Assembly (NCBI GenBank): GCA_004557805.1
Contig: SFFS01000100.1
Span: 1-11,142 of the forward strand
DNA length: 11,142 nt
Source: Clostridiales bacterium
Lineage (GTDB): Bacteria > Bacillota > Clostridia > Christensenellales > Aristaeellaceae
Reading direction: 5' to 3'
The notes beneath the pieces are model-generated. The model searched no databases. It saw only the letters and a program-made list of their open reading frames with translations, and was not told the DNA's origin. Position 1 is the first letter of the stretch; every line of letters begins with the position of its first letter. Below, piece by piece: positions 1-6,399 of the stretch. The position numbers were made by a program, and so were the translations under genes.

Positions 1-56
1 CCGAAGGCGTGCCCGATATCGGAAACGGCGCTTTCATCCAGCACATTGACCTTCAT
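1..56 (-). CDS. 5' end of an unidentified gene, cut by the window edge
   Basis: Only 18 codons are visible, beginning MKVNVLDESAVSDIGHAF and continuing past the window edge. Its ATG overlaps the TGA stop of the upstream methyltransferase gene as ATGA, so it is very likely translated by coupling and belongs to the same operon. A GGGGAGG purine stretch lies about 11 bases before the start, inside the upstream gene. The opening residues would suit a GNAT-type acetyltransferase, but that is only a weak impression from 18 residues. No function is assigned. Confidence 0.6.
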   Translation of the reverse strand, partial: MKVNVLDESAVSDIGHAF

Positions 57-673
57 GCCTTTTTCGCCTCCCCGCTCTTGGTCAGAACCGCCACCGCGCA
101 CGGGATTCTGCCCTCGCACAGCGTATATTTCGCGTCCGCATAGCCCGCGGCGGCAAAAAACTCCTTATACGATTCCAGCGTAAACTCCCGCTTGAAGTCC
201 GCGCCCGCCTTCCCGATCACGCGCGACACGCCGTTTTCCGCGCCGCTGTCCGTCCTGTTCATATACGTCGGGATGATGATTCTGCCGCCGCGGCGGCAAA
301 CGCGGTCGAGCTCGCGCAGCGCCCGATACGGCTCGTCCAGCAGATGAATCACATTCGCGGCGACAACCGCGTCAAAGCGCTCGTCCGGATATGGCAGGTG
401 CAGAATATCCGCCTGCTCGAACTTCACGCTGCCGTATTTTCCGTATTTCTTTTCCGCCCGTTTCAGCATGTTCACGGAGAAATCCGTCGCCGTCAGGCTC
501 CTGCATTTTCCCGCGATCACGCCGGTGAGCCGCCCCGTGCCGCAGGCGCATTCGAGCGCCTCGCCGGCGGGGTCGATCAGCGCCTCCACCGCTGCGCACA
601 GCGTGCGATTGGCTTTTCTGTTGACGCCGTTTGCGAAAATATCGTATACCCATGCGACGTTATCCCAGAACAT
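53..673 (-). CDS. Class I SAM-dependent methyltransferase (UbiE/Methyltransf_11-like)
   Basis: This 206-residue protein should transfer a methyl group from S-adenosylmethionine to an unknown, probably small-molecule, acceptor in the cytoplasm. Visible elements are motif I at residues 39-47 (ALECACGTG, a variant of the usual DxGCGTG loop), an acidic residue at D64 (TATDFS) for the ribose, motif III at 87-95 (QADILHLPY), and the DAVVAANVIHLL strand and helix at 101-112. The length is usual for stand-alone UbiE-like enzymes. The C-terminal part (about 150-206) is the variable acceptor-side region. The start is ATG with GGAGG seven bases upstream. It lies 15 bp after the ATC-hydrolase-like gene and its stop overlaps the next gene. 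The family is clear; the substrate is not, and a true quinone C-methyltransferase role is unlikely in this setting. Confidence 0.9.
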   Translation of the reverse strand: MFWDNVAWVYDIFANGVNRKANRTLCAAVEALIDPAGEALECACGTGRLTGVIAGKCRSLTATDFSVNMLKRAEKKYGKYGSVKFEQADILHLPYPDERFDAVVAANVIHLLDEPYRALRELDRVCRRGGRIIIPTYMNRTDSGAENGVSRVIGKAGADFKREFTLESYKEFFAAAGYADAKYTLCEGRIPCAVAVLTKSGEAKKA

Positions 674-688
674 CTTTTCTCCTCCGCG

Positions 689-1402
689 TTATCTGTATCC
701 CTTTCCCTGTGAAAATACCGGCGGCCAGTAGGGCATCGGCTGCGCGCCGTTTTTCAGCTTAAAATCGCAATACTCGCCCTCAAAGCAGGTATGTTCCCGG
801 AACAGCGGCGCGCCGAGAATGCCGAACATCACATAATCGAGATTGCACAGATAGGGCATATATTCCTCATAACCGCGCTGCCTGGCAAAGTTCGCCAGCG
901 GGCAGACGAGGTTATGATAGCTGAAATCGTATCCCGGCTCCGGCGGAATCTGCGTTTTCGTCTCGAAGCTGCCCGGATTTTCCGCCGCGTTGGCGGCGTT
1001 CTTCGCGTCCTTCTTCAGAAACATCCTGTTGAGCAGCTTCGGGCTGGTGAACTTCCTGCCCATGATTTTCCGCATCAGCCGCGGCATTTTCTGCATCCGC
1101 CGTTCATACGCCAGCGTCATCAGGCGGCCTGTCTGTTCCATCTCCGCGCCGTATTGCTTCAGAAACTCGCCCATGGCCACGAGCATATACGCTTCGGTCA
1201 GGTTTTTCGTGCCGCTGGCCGCGTCTCCGCCGATAAAGGGGAAATGGGCCAGCATGTCGCGCTCATAGATCTCCCAGATATCTTTCAGCGCATCCCCGCA
1301 GGGCTTTCCGCCGATTTGCTCCAGCTCCGGCCCGACCAACGACAGGAAGCCTTCCATCGTCTTTCTGAGCTTTCCGCGGTTCTTTTCATAGTACTCGTGC
1401 AT
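689..1402 (-). CDS. L-2-amino-thiazoline-4-carboxylic acid hydrolase family protein
   Basis: This 237-residue protein resembles the ATC hydrolase family (PF14196), named for the enzyme that opens the L-2-amino-thiazoline-4-carboxylate ring on the route to L-cysteine in Pseudomonas. The signature is in the C-terminal half: a conserved Cys in NLVCPLANFAR (C167), then G177, E179 and E180, then LCNLDYVMFG (C186, D189), and R202 with T205 leading to YCDFKLK (C212-D213-F214). The N-terminal 110 residues are helical and basic, and residues 131-152 are an Ala/Asn-rich linker. No signal peptide or membrane helix is seen. The start is ATG with AGGAGG nine bases upstream. Most family members in Clostridia are uncharacterised, so the family is safe but the actual reaction is not. 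Its place between a hydrolase and a methyltransferase suggests one step of a shared pathway. Confidence 0.85.
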   Translation of the reverse strand: MHEYYEKNRGKLRKTMEGFLSLVGPELEQIGGKPCGDALKDIWEIYERDMLAHFPFIGGDAASGTKNLTEAYMLVAMGEFLKQYGAEMEQTGRLMTLAYERRMQKMPRLMRKIMGRKFTSPKLLNRMFLKKDAKNAANAAENPGSFETKTQIPPEPGYDFSYHNLVCPLANFARQRGYEEYMPYLCNLDYVMFGILGAPLFREHTCFEGEYCDFKLKNGAQPMPYWPPVFSQGKGYR

Positions 1403-1432
1403 TGCTCTTTTCCTCCTGCCATCCTGAAAAAG

Positions 1433-2206
1433 TCATGCCTTCAGCGCCGGCGGCTCCGGCAGAGCGCCCTGTTCCATCAGCGCCCGCAGCATGGCCGCAA
1501 AGCCCTTCGGATCGCGAATCTGATACTGCATGTGGTTATAGCCTTCAAACACGGGAAAATTGCCCTGCGGGTAGGCCTTCATCACTGCGCCGCGATATTT
1601 GAAATGCTCCTCCGCGCTGCCGAACTCGAAATAGACGCGCCTCTGCATTTCCTCCGGCAGCGGCGGGAACGGCCTGTCCTCCAGGCTGTCCGCCATCTGA
1701 CGGCGCAGGCTGCCGTATGTCAGCGCTTTGCCCGCGGCAATGAAATACGGCTTGATCGCCTCGTCTCCGCACCACATGATCTTTCTGAGCGTCCCGCCCT
1801 TCGACCAGTACAGACTCTTAATCGCCAGATACAGAAACGGCGTCATCGCGCGGCGGGTTCCCCTGCCGATCTGCGCGAACTGCCCGCCGTCGAAGAAAAC
1901 GTACTGCACCGGCAGGCGCGTCCGCGTCAGAAACGCCATCGCAAGGTCGGCCCCGATAGAGGAAGCGACGATCAGCGCAAGGCGCTGCGCGCCCTGTTCC
2001 CGCAGAAACTCCTCCACCTGCCGTACCTCGTCCGCCTTTCCGGCATATTTCTGCCCGGCGCAGTAAACCGTCGCGGTCGGCAGAACGCAGAAATATTTTT
2101 CCTGAAGCCATTTTGCCACCGGTTCGCTGCTCGCGCCGGTTACGCCCATGGCGTGAAAAAACAGCACGGCGGGATTCGCCCGGTTCCCCAACGTTTCAAA
2201 TCGCAT
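1433..2206 (-). CDS. Alpha/beta hydrolase with an ASSIG nucleophile elbow
   Basis: A 257-residue alpha/beta-hydrolase-fold protein. The first strand leads into an oxyanion-hole segment FFHAMGVTG (HAMG at about 18-21). The nucleophile elbow is VASSIGADLA, with S83 the likely nucleophile, in A-S-S-I-G instead of G-x-S-x-G. A likely catalytic His is H225 in GYNHMQYQ, and an acidic pair E199/E200 follows the YFEFGS strand. Residues 110-160 form a helical cap. I chose the ATG at 2206 because GAGGTGAG sits immediately before it. A longer reading would begin at a GTG at 2215, but that GTG is itself part of the ribosome binding site. There is no signal peptide, so it is cytoplasmic. It is the third alpha/beta hydrolase of the operon, and an esterase, thioesterase or C-C hydrolase role is possible. 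Confidence 0.85.
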   Translation of the reverse strand: MRFETLGNRANPAVLFFHAMGVTGASSEPVAKWLQEKYFCVLPTATVYCAGQKYAGKADEVRQVEEFLREQGAQRLALIVASSIGADLAMAFLTRTRLPVQYVFFDGGQFAQIGRGTRRAMTPFLYLAIKSLYWSKGGTLRKIMWCGDEAIKPYFIAAGKALTYGSLRRQMADSLEDRPFPPLPEEMQRRVYFEFGSAEEHFKYRGAVMKAYPQGNFPVFEGYNHMQYQIRDPKGFAAMLRALMEQGALPEPPALKA

Positions 2207-2245
2207 TGTTCTCACCTCGCAGAAGCCCGAAACAGCGCGCTCCGC

Positions 2246-2737
2246 TTACCGAAGCGCAAGCGCCATAATGCCGGCCAGCGCCGCGGAAATCACGGCCATG
2301 CCGATCGTGCCGGCCATCCACTTTTTACGCTTATCGCCGGCGTTGATGTAGGGCTTCATATCCTCGGTGCCGGGAATCGTCCATGCCTTCGTATGTCCGA
2401 CCCACCAGCCGTCCACCAGGAAGCGGTCGATGAGGTTCATCACGGACAGGATGACGAACAGCTGCCAGAACCCCTGCCAGAAGCCCCGCGCGCCGTTTAC
2501 GGCGTATGTGCAGACGAGCACGTAGGCCAGATAGCCCGGAATGCAGCAGAGCTTGAACATTGCGCTGCTGCGCCTGATCTTTTCGTGCGTCGTCAGTCCC
2601 AGCGCCACGCAGCGCTCCTGCACGTCCTGATGATAAAGGTGTACCATGTTCACCGGGCCGTTGCGAATCGCGGCCGCGCAGACCAGCACCAGCAGCAGCC
2701 CCAGGCCGACGCCCTCCAGCAGAACCTGAAATACCAT
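2246..2737 (-). CDS. Four-helix membrane protein, family not recognised
   Basis: A 163-residue integral membrane protein. Hydrophobic segments lie at about 3-23, 61-80, 88-106 and 141-162. Between the first two is a polar loop with NMVHLYHQDVQERC (30-43). Between the last two is a striking polar stretch, DRFLVDGWWVGHTKAW, at 104-119, followed by IPGTEDMKPYI. The tryptophans, H115 and the IPGTED motif look like a conserved site and not random loop sequence. The start is ATG with GGAGGAG about seven bases upstream. It follows the HSL-type hydrolase gene by 14 bp. I do not recognise the family. A membrane anchor, transporter accessory or membrane-bound enzyme for the products of the neighbouring hydrolases are all possible. 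Confidence 0.8.
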   Translation of the reverse strand: MVFQVLLEGVGLGLLLVLVCAAAIRNGPVNMVHLYHQDVQERCVALGLTTHEKIRRSSAMFKLCCIPGYLAYVLVCTYAVNGARGFWQGFWQLFVILSVMNLIDRFLVDGWWVGHTKAWTIPGTEDMKPYINAGDKRKKWMAGTIGMAVISAALAGIMALALR

Positions 2738-2751
2738 CTCTTACTCCTCCG

Positions 2752-3657
2752 TCATTCTTTCAGAATCGTCGTAATTTTCGCAAAGTCCTCCCGGGCCTCC
2801 CTGAAATACGGCAGCATGCAGTAGCAATGCACCATTCCCGGGCGCGCAAAGGCGCTGTAAGGAACGTTCGCCCGCTTGCAGGCGGCTTCAAAATCCGGCA
2901 GAGCGCCGTAGAGCACCTCGTCGGCGCTGTAGAAAAAGTGGATATCGCCCGCGTCGGAAAAATCGCCCCGCGAACCGGAAAGCATATAATCCGGCACGTT
3001 TTCCCGCCCATGGCGCATGAATTTTTCCACCGTCACCATGAACGCGTAATCAATCGCCACATCCTTCGCGTTCAGCGCCTGCATGCGCGCCTTTTCCGCG
3101 TCTTTCCAGGGCACTTCGCCCGGAGAAACCGCCACGATATGCCACGGCGCCGGCAGCGGCTCGGGCTGCGCGTTGTTGTGCGCGGCGATTCCCAGCGCCA
3201 GCGCCCCTCCGGAAGAAAAGCCGCAGGTGCTGACGTTTCCGCCGCCGTACAGGGCGATCATCCGCCGGTAGCAGCCGTAAACCATGTCGTAGGTTTCCGT
3301 AATGCAATGCTCCGTGCAGAGCGGATAAAACGGAAACCACACATCGCAGCCGCTTTCCCGGCAGAGCTTGCGCATGACGGGCAGGTCGCCCCGGTCGGGG
3401 CCGATGACCATGCCGCCGCCGAAAAAGTAAAGAACGGCCCGCTGCGCCGGCTGCGGCCTTTCCCGAACGATCAGGCACGGAAAACCGTTCACCTCGATCG
3501 TTTCGTAATACGCCTTATGATCCCTCGGCGTAAAAACGCCGCGGCTCCGGTTCTGCTTTTCGATGACCTTCAGGATTTCCTCCTCCGGCAGCCTAAACGC
3601 CTTTTTCGCGCCGGAAAGCTTATAGGCCGCGCGCAGCGCGGAAGCAAAAACGCTCAT
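2752..3657 (-). CDS. Alpha/beta hydrolase, HSL/Abhydrolase_3-like esterase
   Basis: A 301-residue esterase-like protein of the hormone-sensitive-lipase type. After an N-terminal helical cap (1-50), strand AVLYFFGGGMVIG carries the oxyanion motif F79-G80-G81-G82, where the family usually has HGGG. The nucleophile elbow is GFSSGGA with S148. The acid is probably D246 in YSADEVLYG and the catalytic His is H277 in GMVHCY. All three catalytic positions are in the expected order and spacing, and the length is normal for the family. The start is ATG. An AAGGAG is only one base away, but a GAAGG eight bases upstream fits better as ribosome binding site. No signal peptide is seen. It should cleave short or medium-chain esters or related acyl bonds; the natural substrate is unknown. 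Confidence 0.88.
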   Translation of the reverse strand: MSVFASALRAAYKLSGAKKAFRLPEEEILKVIEKQNRSRGVFTPRDHKAYYETIEVNGFPCLIVRERPQPAQRAVLYFFGGGMVIGPDRGDLPVMRKLCRESGCDVWFPFYPLCTEHCITETYDMVYGCYRRMIALYGGGNVSTCGFSSGGALALGIAAHNNAQPEPLPAPWHIVAVSPGEVPWKDAEKARMQALNAKDVAIDYAFMVTVEKFMRHGRENVPDYMLSGSRGDFSDAGDIHFFYSADEVLYGALPDFEAACKRANVPYSAFARPGMVHCYCMLPYFREAREDFAKITTILKE

Positions 3658-3672
3658 TCTCCTTGCCTTCTT

Positions 3673-4440
3673 TCATTGCACAATACTTTTCACCAGCTGC
3701 GCCCACTGCGCCGGATAGCACGCCAGCAGCTCCTCATGCCGCAGGTCCTGCTCGTAGAGGATCGGATGGGCGAAGTGCCGCTCATAGCGGGCGCGGTATT
3801 TCGCGCCCATTTTCAGGGCGTAAAAGATATGGATTTCCGTACCGGGAACGGCGATTTTTTCCGGCAGCGGCGTAACGAGATCCGAATAGAACCGGTTTTT
3901 GCAGCTGCGCTGCGTCACGTAAGGGCGCGCGCCGCCGAACATCTCCAGGAAAGCGTCCGCATACGCGCCTGCTTCCCTGCGCCATTTCTCCATCTGCCTT
4001 TGCAAAAAGCGGGATTTGAACCGCCCGTCGCGGATCAGCGGATAGATCATCGGCAGCAGCAGATTCGTTTGCAGCTTCGCTGCAAGCGGGGAAGCCTGAT
4101 CGAGATCGGAGCTGCCCAGGATGCCGCAATCGATATGAATCCTCCGCCGCGCCGCCAGCAGCCCCACGAACGAGCCGCCCAGCGAGCAGCCGTACGCGGC
4201 GCGAACGCGCCCGCCGCACTGCTCCTTTATGTATGTCTCGATTTTCTCCGTCTCCTCCAGCATGCCGGAGAACTCCGTCCGCTCCGTTTCATCGAAGCCG
4301 TCGTAGCTGACGCACAGCACGCGATATTCCTGCGCCAGCAGCGGAATCACGTGTCCAAAGTTGCTCTTCCAATGGCAGCAGGTGCCGGGAAGCAGCAGAA
4401 TCTCCGGCGCGCCTTCCGCGCCGAAGGAATACACTTTCAA
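3673..4440 (-). CDS. Alpha/beta hydrolase with a TTG start
   Basis: A 255-residue alpha/beta-hydrolase-fold protein. The strand EILLLPGTCCHW (13-24) gives the oxyanion-side turn. The nucleophile elbow is AAYGCSLGGSFVG with S86 in G-C-S-L-G. The catalytic His is probably H235 in DLRHEELL. The acid is not obvious: the strand HIFYALKMGAKY at 204-215 has lysines where many relatives carry an acidic residue. Residues 112-195 are a long helical lid. The start is TTG, supported by GGGGAG six bases upstream and by MKVYSFG, which opens directly into the fold; no in-frame ATG occurs before codon 60. It lies 21 bp after the LCM-type methyltransferase and 15 bp before the HSL-type esterase. Cytoplasmic hydrolase, substrate unknown. 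Confidence 0.85.
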   Translation of the reverse strand: MKVYSFGAEGAPEILLLPGTCCHWKSNFGHVIPLLAQEYRVLCVSYDGFDETERTEFSGMLEETEKIETYIKEQCGGRVRAAYGCSLGGSFVGLLAARRRIHIDCGILGSSDLDQASPLAAKLQTNLLLPMIYPLIRDGRFKSRFLQRQMEKWRREAGAYADAFLEMFGGARPYVTQRSCKNRFYSDLVTPLPEKIAVPGTEIHIFYALKMGAKYRARYERHFAHPILYEQDLRHEELLACYPAQWAQLVKSIVQ

Positions 4441-4461
4441 GACCCTCTCCCCTTTTTCCGC

Positions 4462-5250
4462 TCACGCCTTTTCCAGCACGACGATTCGGTTGGACAGATT
4501 CCGCACGGCCGGCAGCCTGTCCAGCAGCTTATAAATCAGAACAAACGCGGCCATGCCCTCGGTCAGGCAGCGCTCCTGCACAAACCGAAAGCCCGGCAGA
4601 AGCGAAGCCAGCGTCCGTCCGTCCCGCACGCCCCAGGTAAATTTCGCGTTGCTTCCCTCGATCGATTTTTCGCGGAAGCGCCTGACGATCATCGGGTTCA
4701 TCGTTTCAACGAATACCGTCGCGCGCTCGAAGCGTCCGGCGATTCTCTCGAAGATCCGCCGCACATCCGCTTCCGTCAGATACATGGTCAGCCCTTCGAT
4801 CACGATCAGCGCAGGCGCGCCGGTTTCCGCAATCGCTCCGCCCCAATCGTCCATGGCGGACATGGCAATCTGCGAAATTTCGCCGCTTTCCGGCAGGAAT
4901 CTTTCCCGCACGGCGATGGTTTCCGGCAGGTCGAGGTTATACCAATGGCCAAAACCCTTTATGCGATAGCAGCGGGTATCCAGTCCGCAGGCGATATTGA
5001 CGACCGTCGCGCCGGGATTTTCACTGAGAAATCCCTGCACCAGACGATCCAGCACGATGGTACGCGCGATAACACCGCTGCGCATCGCGCCGTCTTTTTC
5101 GGCGAGGGAAAAATCATAGTCGAGCCTTCCGACAATTTCCTCGGCCTTTTTATCGCGAATCGCGCCGCGCGTCCCGCTCTCCCTGGCCCGTGCGTAAAGG
5201 GTCTGCAGCATGGTTTCCGGCACGCCGGAGAGGGTAATCTTTTCATTCAT
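4462..5250 (-). CDS. Leucine carboxyl methyltransferase family (Tcmp-like) O-methyltransferase
   Basis: A 262-residue SAM-dependent enzyme of the LCM family (PF04072, COG3315), whose known members methylate carboxyl or hydroxyl groups on proteins or polyketide-like small molecules. It shows an N-terminal helical arm with the conserved ARTIVLD (62-68), the SAM-loop motif VVNIACGLDTR (83-93), the acidic strand end YNLDLPE (104-110), SAMDDW (131-136) near the adenine, and the EGLTMYL motif (152-158). These are full family signatures, so it is probably active. The start at 5250 is ATG with GGAGG ten bases upstream, and its ATG overlaps the upstream TGA as ATGA. The frame stays open further upstream to 5487 but lacks a plausible start there. 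With the hydrolases next door, methyl-ester formation and cleavage is an attractive but unproven idea. Confidence 0.92.
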   Translation of the reverse strand: MNEKITLSGVPETMLQTLYARARESGTRGAIRDKKAEEIVGRLDYDFSLAEKDGAMRSGVIARTIVLDRLVQGFLSENPGATVVNIACGLDTRCYRIKGFGHWYNLDLPETIAVRERFLPESGEISQIAMSAMDDWGGAIAETGAPALIVIEGLTMYLTEADVRRIFERIAGRFERATVFVETMNPMIVRRFREKSIEGSNAKFTWGVRDGRTLASLLPGFRFVQERCLTEGMAAFVLIYKLLDRLPAVRNLSNRIVVLEKA

Positions 5251-5966
5251 GTTCTTTTCGCCTCCGCCGCATTTTTCCCGCGCCGCGCCCAGACGGCGTT
5301 CGCCGCCATCCAGATCAGCAGCGCCGCGTTTCCCGAGCCCTGGCTCAGCACAAAGTCCCACGTGGAAGCCTCCGCCCCCAGCGCCTGGCGTATATCCGAA
5401 ACGAGCACGAAAACGATCTGCCAGACCAGCATGTGAACGCAGATCATCCCGCGCGGCAGGACGGTTTTTCCTGTCAGCACCGCCCATGCGCCGCCGAGGA
5501 TGAGCAGCGCCATTCCCGCATAGGGGAGCAGCAGCGCGGGGGAAAGCCGGTCATACTGCGCCTGAACGAGCGCCGCCGCTTCTTCGCGGCCCACCAGCGG
5601 CGAAAGCGTGCTCGTCCAATCGGCAAGGCTGCCGATCAGAAGACGAATCACTCCGGCGGAGGTCAGGTAGATCACGCCGCAGACAGAAATATACATGCGC
5701 GTTTTCCGGTACTGCGGCTGAACCTGCTCATAAAAGGCGCGAACGGCAAAAAAGCAGAGCGCCATGCCTGGAATTCCCGCCGACAGCAGCAGCGTCAGCC
5801 GCCACGCGGGGTACGAACCGTTCAAATACGCTTCCCGCAGGAAAAGCCCGCTGTCGCCCGGGGCTGCCGGGATGACGCTCAGGCACAAATCGCCCACGAG
5901 CATCAGCGCCGCGCCGAGCGCGCCCAGCAGGCAGTCGCGCCGATAGGTTTTTGAAAGTGCAGCCAT
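5247..5966 (-). CDS. Six-helix membrane protein, DUF6796-like
   Basis: A 239-residue integral membrane protein and the first gene of the minus-strand operon. Numbering from the chosen start, hydrophobic segments lie at about 12-33, 55-78, 90-112, 143-165, 173-195 and 210-226. A conserved-looking GD follows in the first helix (LMLVGDLCL), and AGIPGMALCFF sits in the second. These features resemble the uncharacterised DUF6796 family as I remember it, so that name is tentative. I chose the ATG at 5966 because GGAGG sits six bases upstream. A TTG at 5990 would add eight residues but has no ribosome binding site and would place this GGAGG inside the gene. Function unknown; a transporter or membrane sensor for the pathway is possible. 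Confidence 0.85.
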   Translation of the reverse strand: MAALSKTYRRDCLLGALGAALMLVGDLCLSVIPAAPGDSGLFLREAYLNGSYPAWRLTLLLSAGIPGMALCFFAVRAFYEQVQPQYRKTRMYISVCGVIYLTSAGVIRLLIGSLADWTSTLSPLVGREEAAALVQAQYDRLSPALLLPYAGMALLILGGAWAVLTGKTVLPRGMICVHMLVWQIVFVLVSDIRQALGAEASTWDFVLSQGSGNAALLIWMAANAVWARRGKNAAEAKRT

Positions 5967-6012
5967 ACGTTTCCTCCAGCCTTTTTTCAATCCGTTCCGT
6001 GCATTGCAAAAA

Positions 6013-6028
6013 GTTAAATATATCTAAC
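6013..6028. repeat. AT-rich near-palindrome in the operon leader
   Basis: GTTAAATATATCTAAC is a 16-bp near-perfect palindrome: all positions pair except one G-T pair. It lies about 50 bases before the first start codon of the minus-strand operon and well downstream of its promoter. The symmetric, AT-rich form resembles the operator of a dimeric repressor (TetR, MarR or PadR type), but no such regulator is in the window. Confidence 0.45.
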
Positions 6029-6040
6029 CTACGTGGTTTT

Positions 6041-6058
6041 GAAAAGCCGCCCTGCGGC
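6041..6058 (-). terminator. Weak terminator or attenuator-like hairpin in the operon leader
   Basis: Read on the minus strand this is GCCGC-AGG-GCGGC followed directly by TTTTC: a five-bp all-GC stem, three-base loop and a short T run. It lies between the promoter and the first gene of the operon, so it could act as a leaky terminator or attenuator. The stem and T run are short, so a plain leader hairpin is equally possible. Confidence 0.3.
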
Positions 6059-6068
6059 AGCCTTCATC

Positions 6069-6086
6069 CCGTATCCCATGATACGG
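6069..6086. promoter_or_regulatory. Perfect inverted repeat over the predicted transcription start
   Basis: CCGTATC-CCAT-GATACGG is a perfect seven-bp inverted repeat with a four-base spacer. It begins about five bases after the -10 box of the minus-strand operon promoter, so it covers the expected first transcribed bases. This is a usual position for a repressor operator. The transcript would also start with this hairpin, which could protect its 5' end. The regulator is not identified. Confidence 0.55.
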
Positions 6087-6090
6087 CTTC

Positions 6091-6119
6091 ATTTTACCAT
6101 GCGCCAAACGATAAATCAA
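6091..6119 (-). promoter_or_regulatory. Sigma-A promoter of the minus-strand operon
   Basis: On the minus strand the -35 box is TTGATT (6114-6119), the spacer is exactly 17 bases and the -10 box is TAAAAT (6091-6096), preceded by TG at the extended -10 position. Transcription should start near 6084, giving a leader of about 118 bases before the ATG at 5966. It is the only strong promoter seen ahead of the eight-gene run, consistent with one operon transcript. Confidence 0.75.
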
Positions 6120-6179
6120 TCTGACTTCTTTCAAAATATGACGATTCTTCAGACCTTTTGCAAAGCAGACGCAAACCGG

Positions 6180-6208
6180 CCGAAGATTTTCGGCGCGCCC
6201 TGCGCGCC
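6180..6208. repeat. Two linked palindromes between divergent promoters
   Basis: CCGAA-GATT-TTCGG (6180-6193) overlaps by two bases GGCGCGC-CCT-GCGCGCC (6192-6208), a perfect seven-bp GC-only stem. The second ends two bases before the -35 box of the plus-strand promoter. They may be regulator sites, or simply structure between the divergent promoters. No T run follows in either direction, so a terminator is unlikely. Confidence 0.4.
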
Positions 6209-6209
6209 C

Positions 6210-6239
6210 TTTACATCTCCCCCTGCGTCATGATATTAT
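6210..6239 (+). promoter_or_regulatory. Sigma-A promoter of the Spo0A-like gene
   Basis: TTTACA (6210-6215), an 18-base spacer, and TATTAT (6234-6239) with TG at the extended -10 position. Transcription should start near 6246 and leave an unusually long leader of about 154 bases before the ATG at 6400. That leader contains the Spo0A box. Confidence 0.6.
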
Positions 6240-6305
6240 GTGCCACATAACTTCTATATACATAAAAAGCGGACGCGCAGCTGCGTCGTTTCAGGTGGTG
6301 AAAAG

Positions 6306-6312
6306 TGTCGAA
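6306..6312 (+). promoter_or_regulatory. Spo0A box (TGTCGAA)
   Basis: A perfect match to the TGTCGAA binding site of Spo0A lies 87 bases before the start of a gene encoding a Spo0A-type DNA-binding domain. It is about 60 bases into the transcript from the promoter at 6210-6239. Alternatively it takes the place of a -35 box, 19 bases ahead of TATAGA (6332-6337). A seven-base match can occur by chance, but the pairing with this gene makes a real site plausible. Confidence 0.5.
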
Positions 6313-6365
6313 TTTTACCGAAGATTATCGATATAGAACGAGTTTCCTGTATTTCGCCCTATCAT

Positions 6366-6391
6366 CTTCTTGAATTGAATATTTCAGGAGG
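6366..6391 (+). promoter_or_regulatory. Possible hairpin masking the ribosome binding site of the Spo0A-like gene
   Basis: CTTCTTGAA (6366-6374) can pair with TTCAGGAGG (6383-6391), nine base pairs with two G-U pairs and an eight-base loop. The second arm contains the whole AGGAGG site, which sits eight bases before the ATG at 6400. This would reduce translation when folded. Pyrimidine-rich stretches often pair with AGGAGG by chance, so support is modest. Confidence 0.35.
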
Positions 6392-6399
6392 ATTTACAA

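Noticed and set aside
791..2824. A 677-residue open frame on the plus strand
   Set aside because: It runs antisense to the ATC-hydrolase, alpha/beta hydrolase and membrane protein genes. It is His/Arg/Gln-rich with no domain and no ribosome binding site. It is a by-product of the high GC third positions of the genes opposite.
2827..5436. An 869-residue open frame on the plus strand
   Set aside because: It is antisense to three genes with clear family motifs. Composition is Arg/Ala/His-rich with no recognisable domain, so it is taken as a shadow.
6293..6315. Sigma-H type promoter (AGG...GAAT) ahead of the Spo0A-like gene
   Set aside because: The GAAT part fits, but the -35 part is poor (AGGT) and the gap is about seven bases where 11-12 are expected. 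The Spo0A box reading explains the same bases better.
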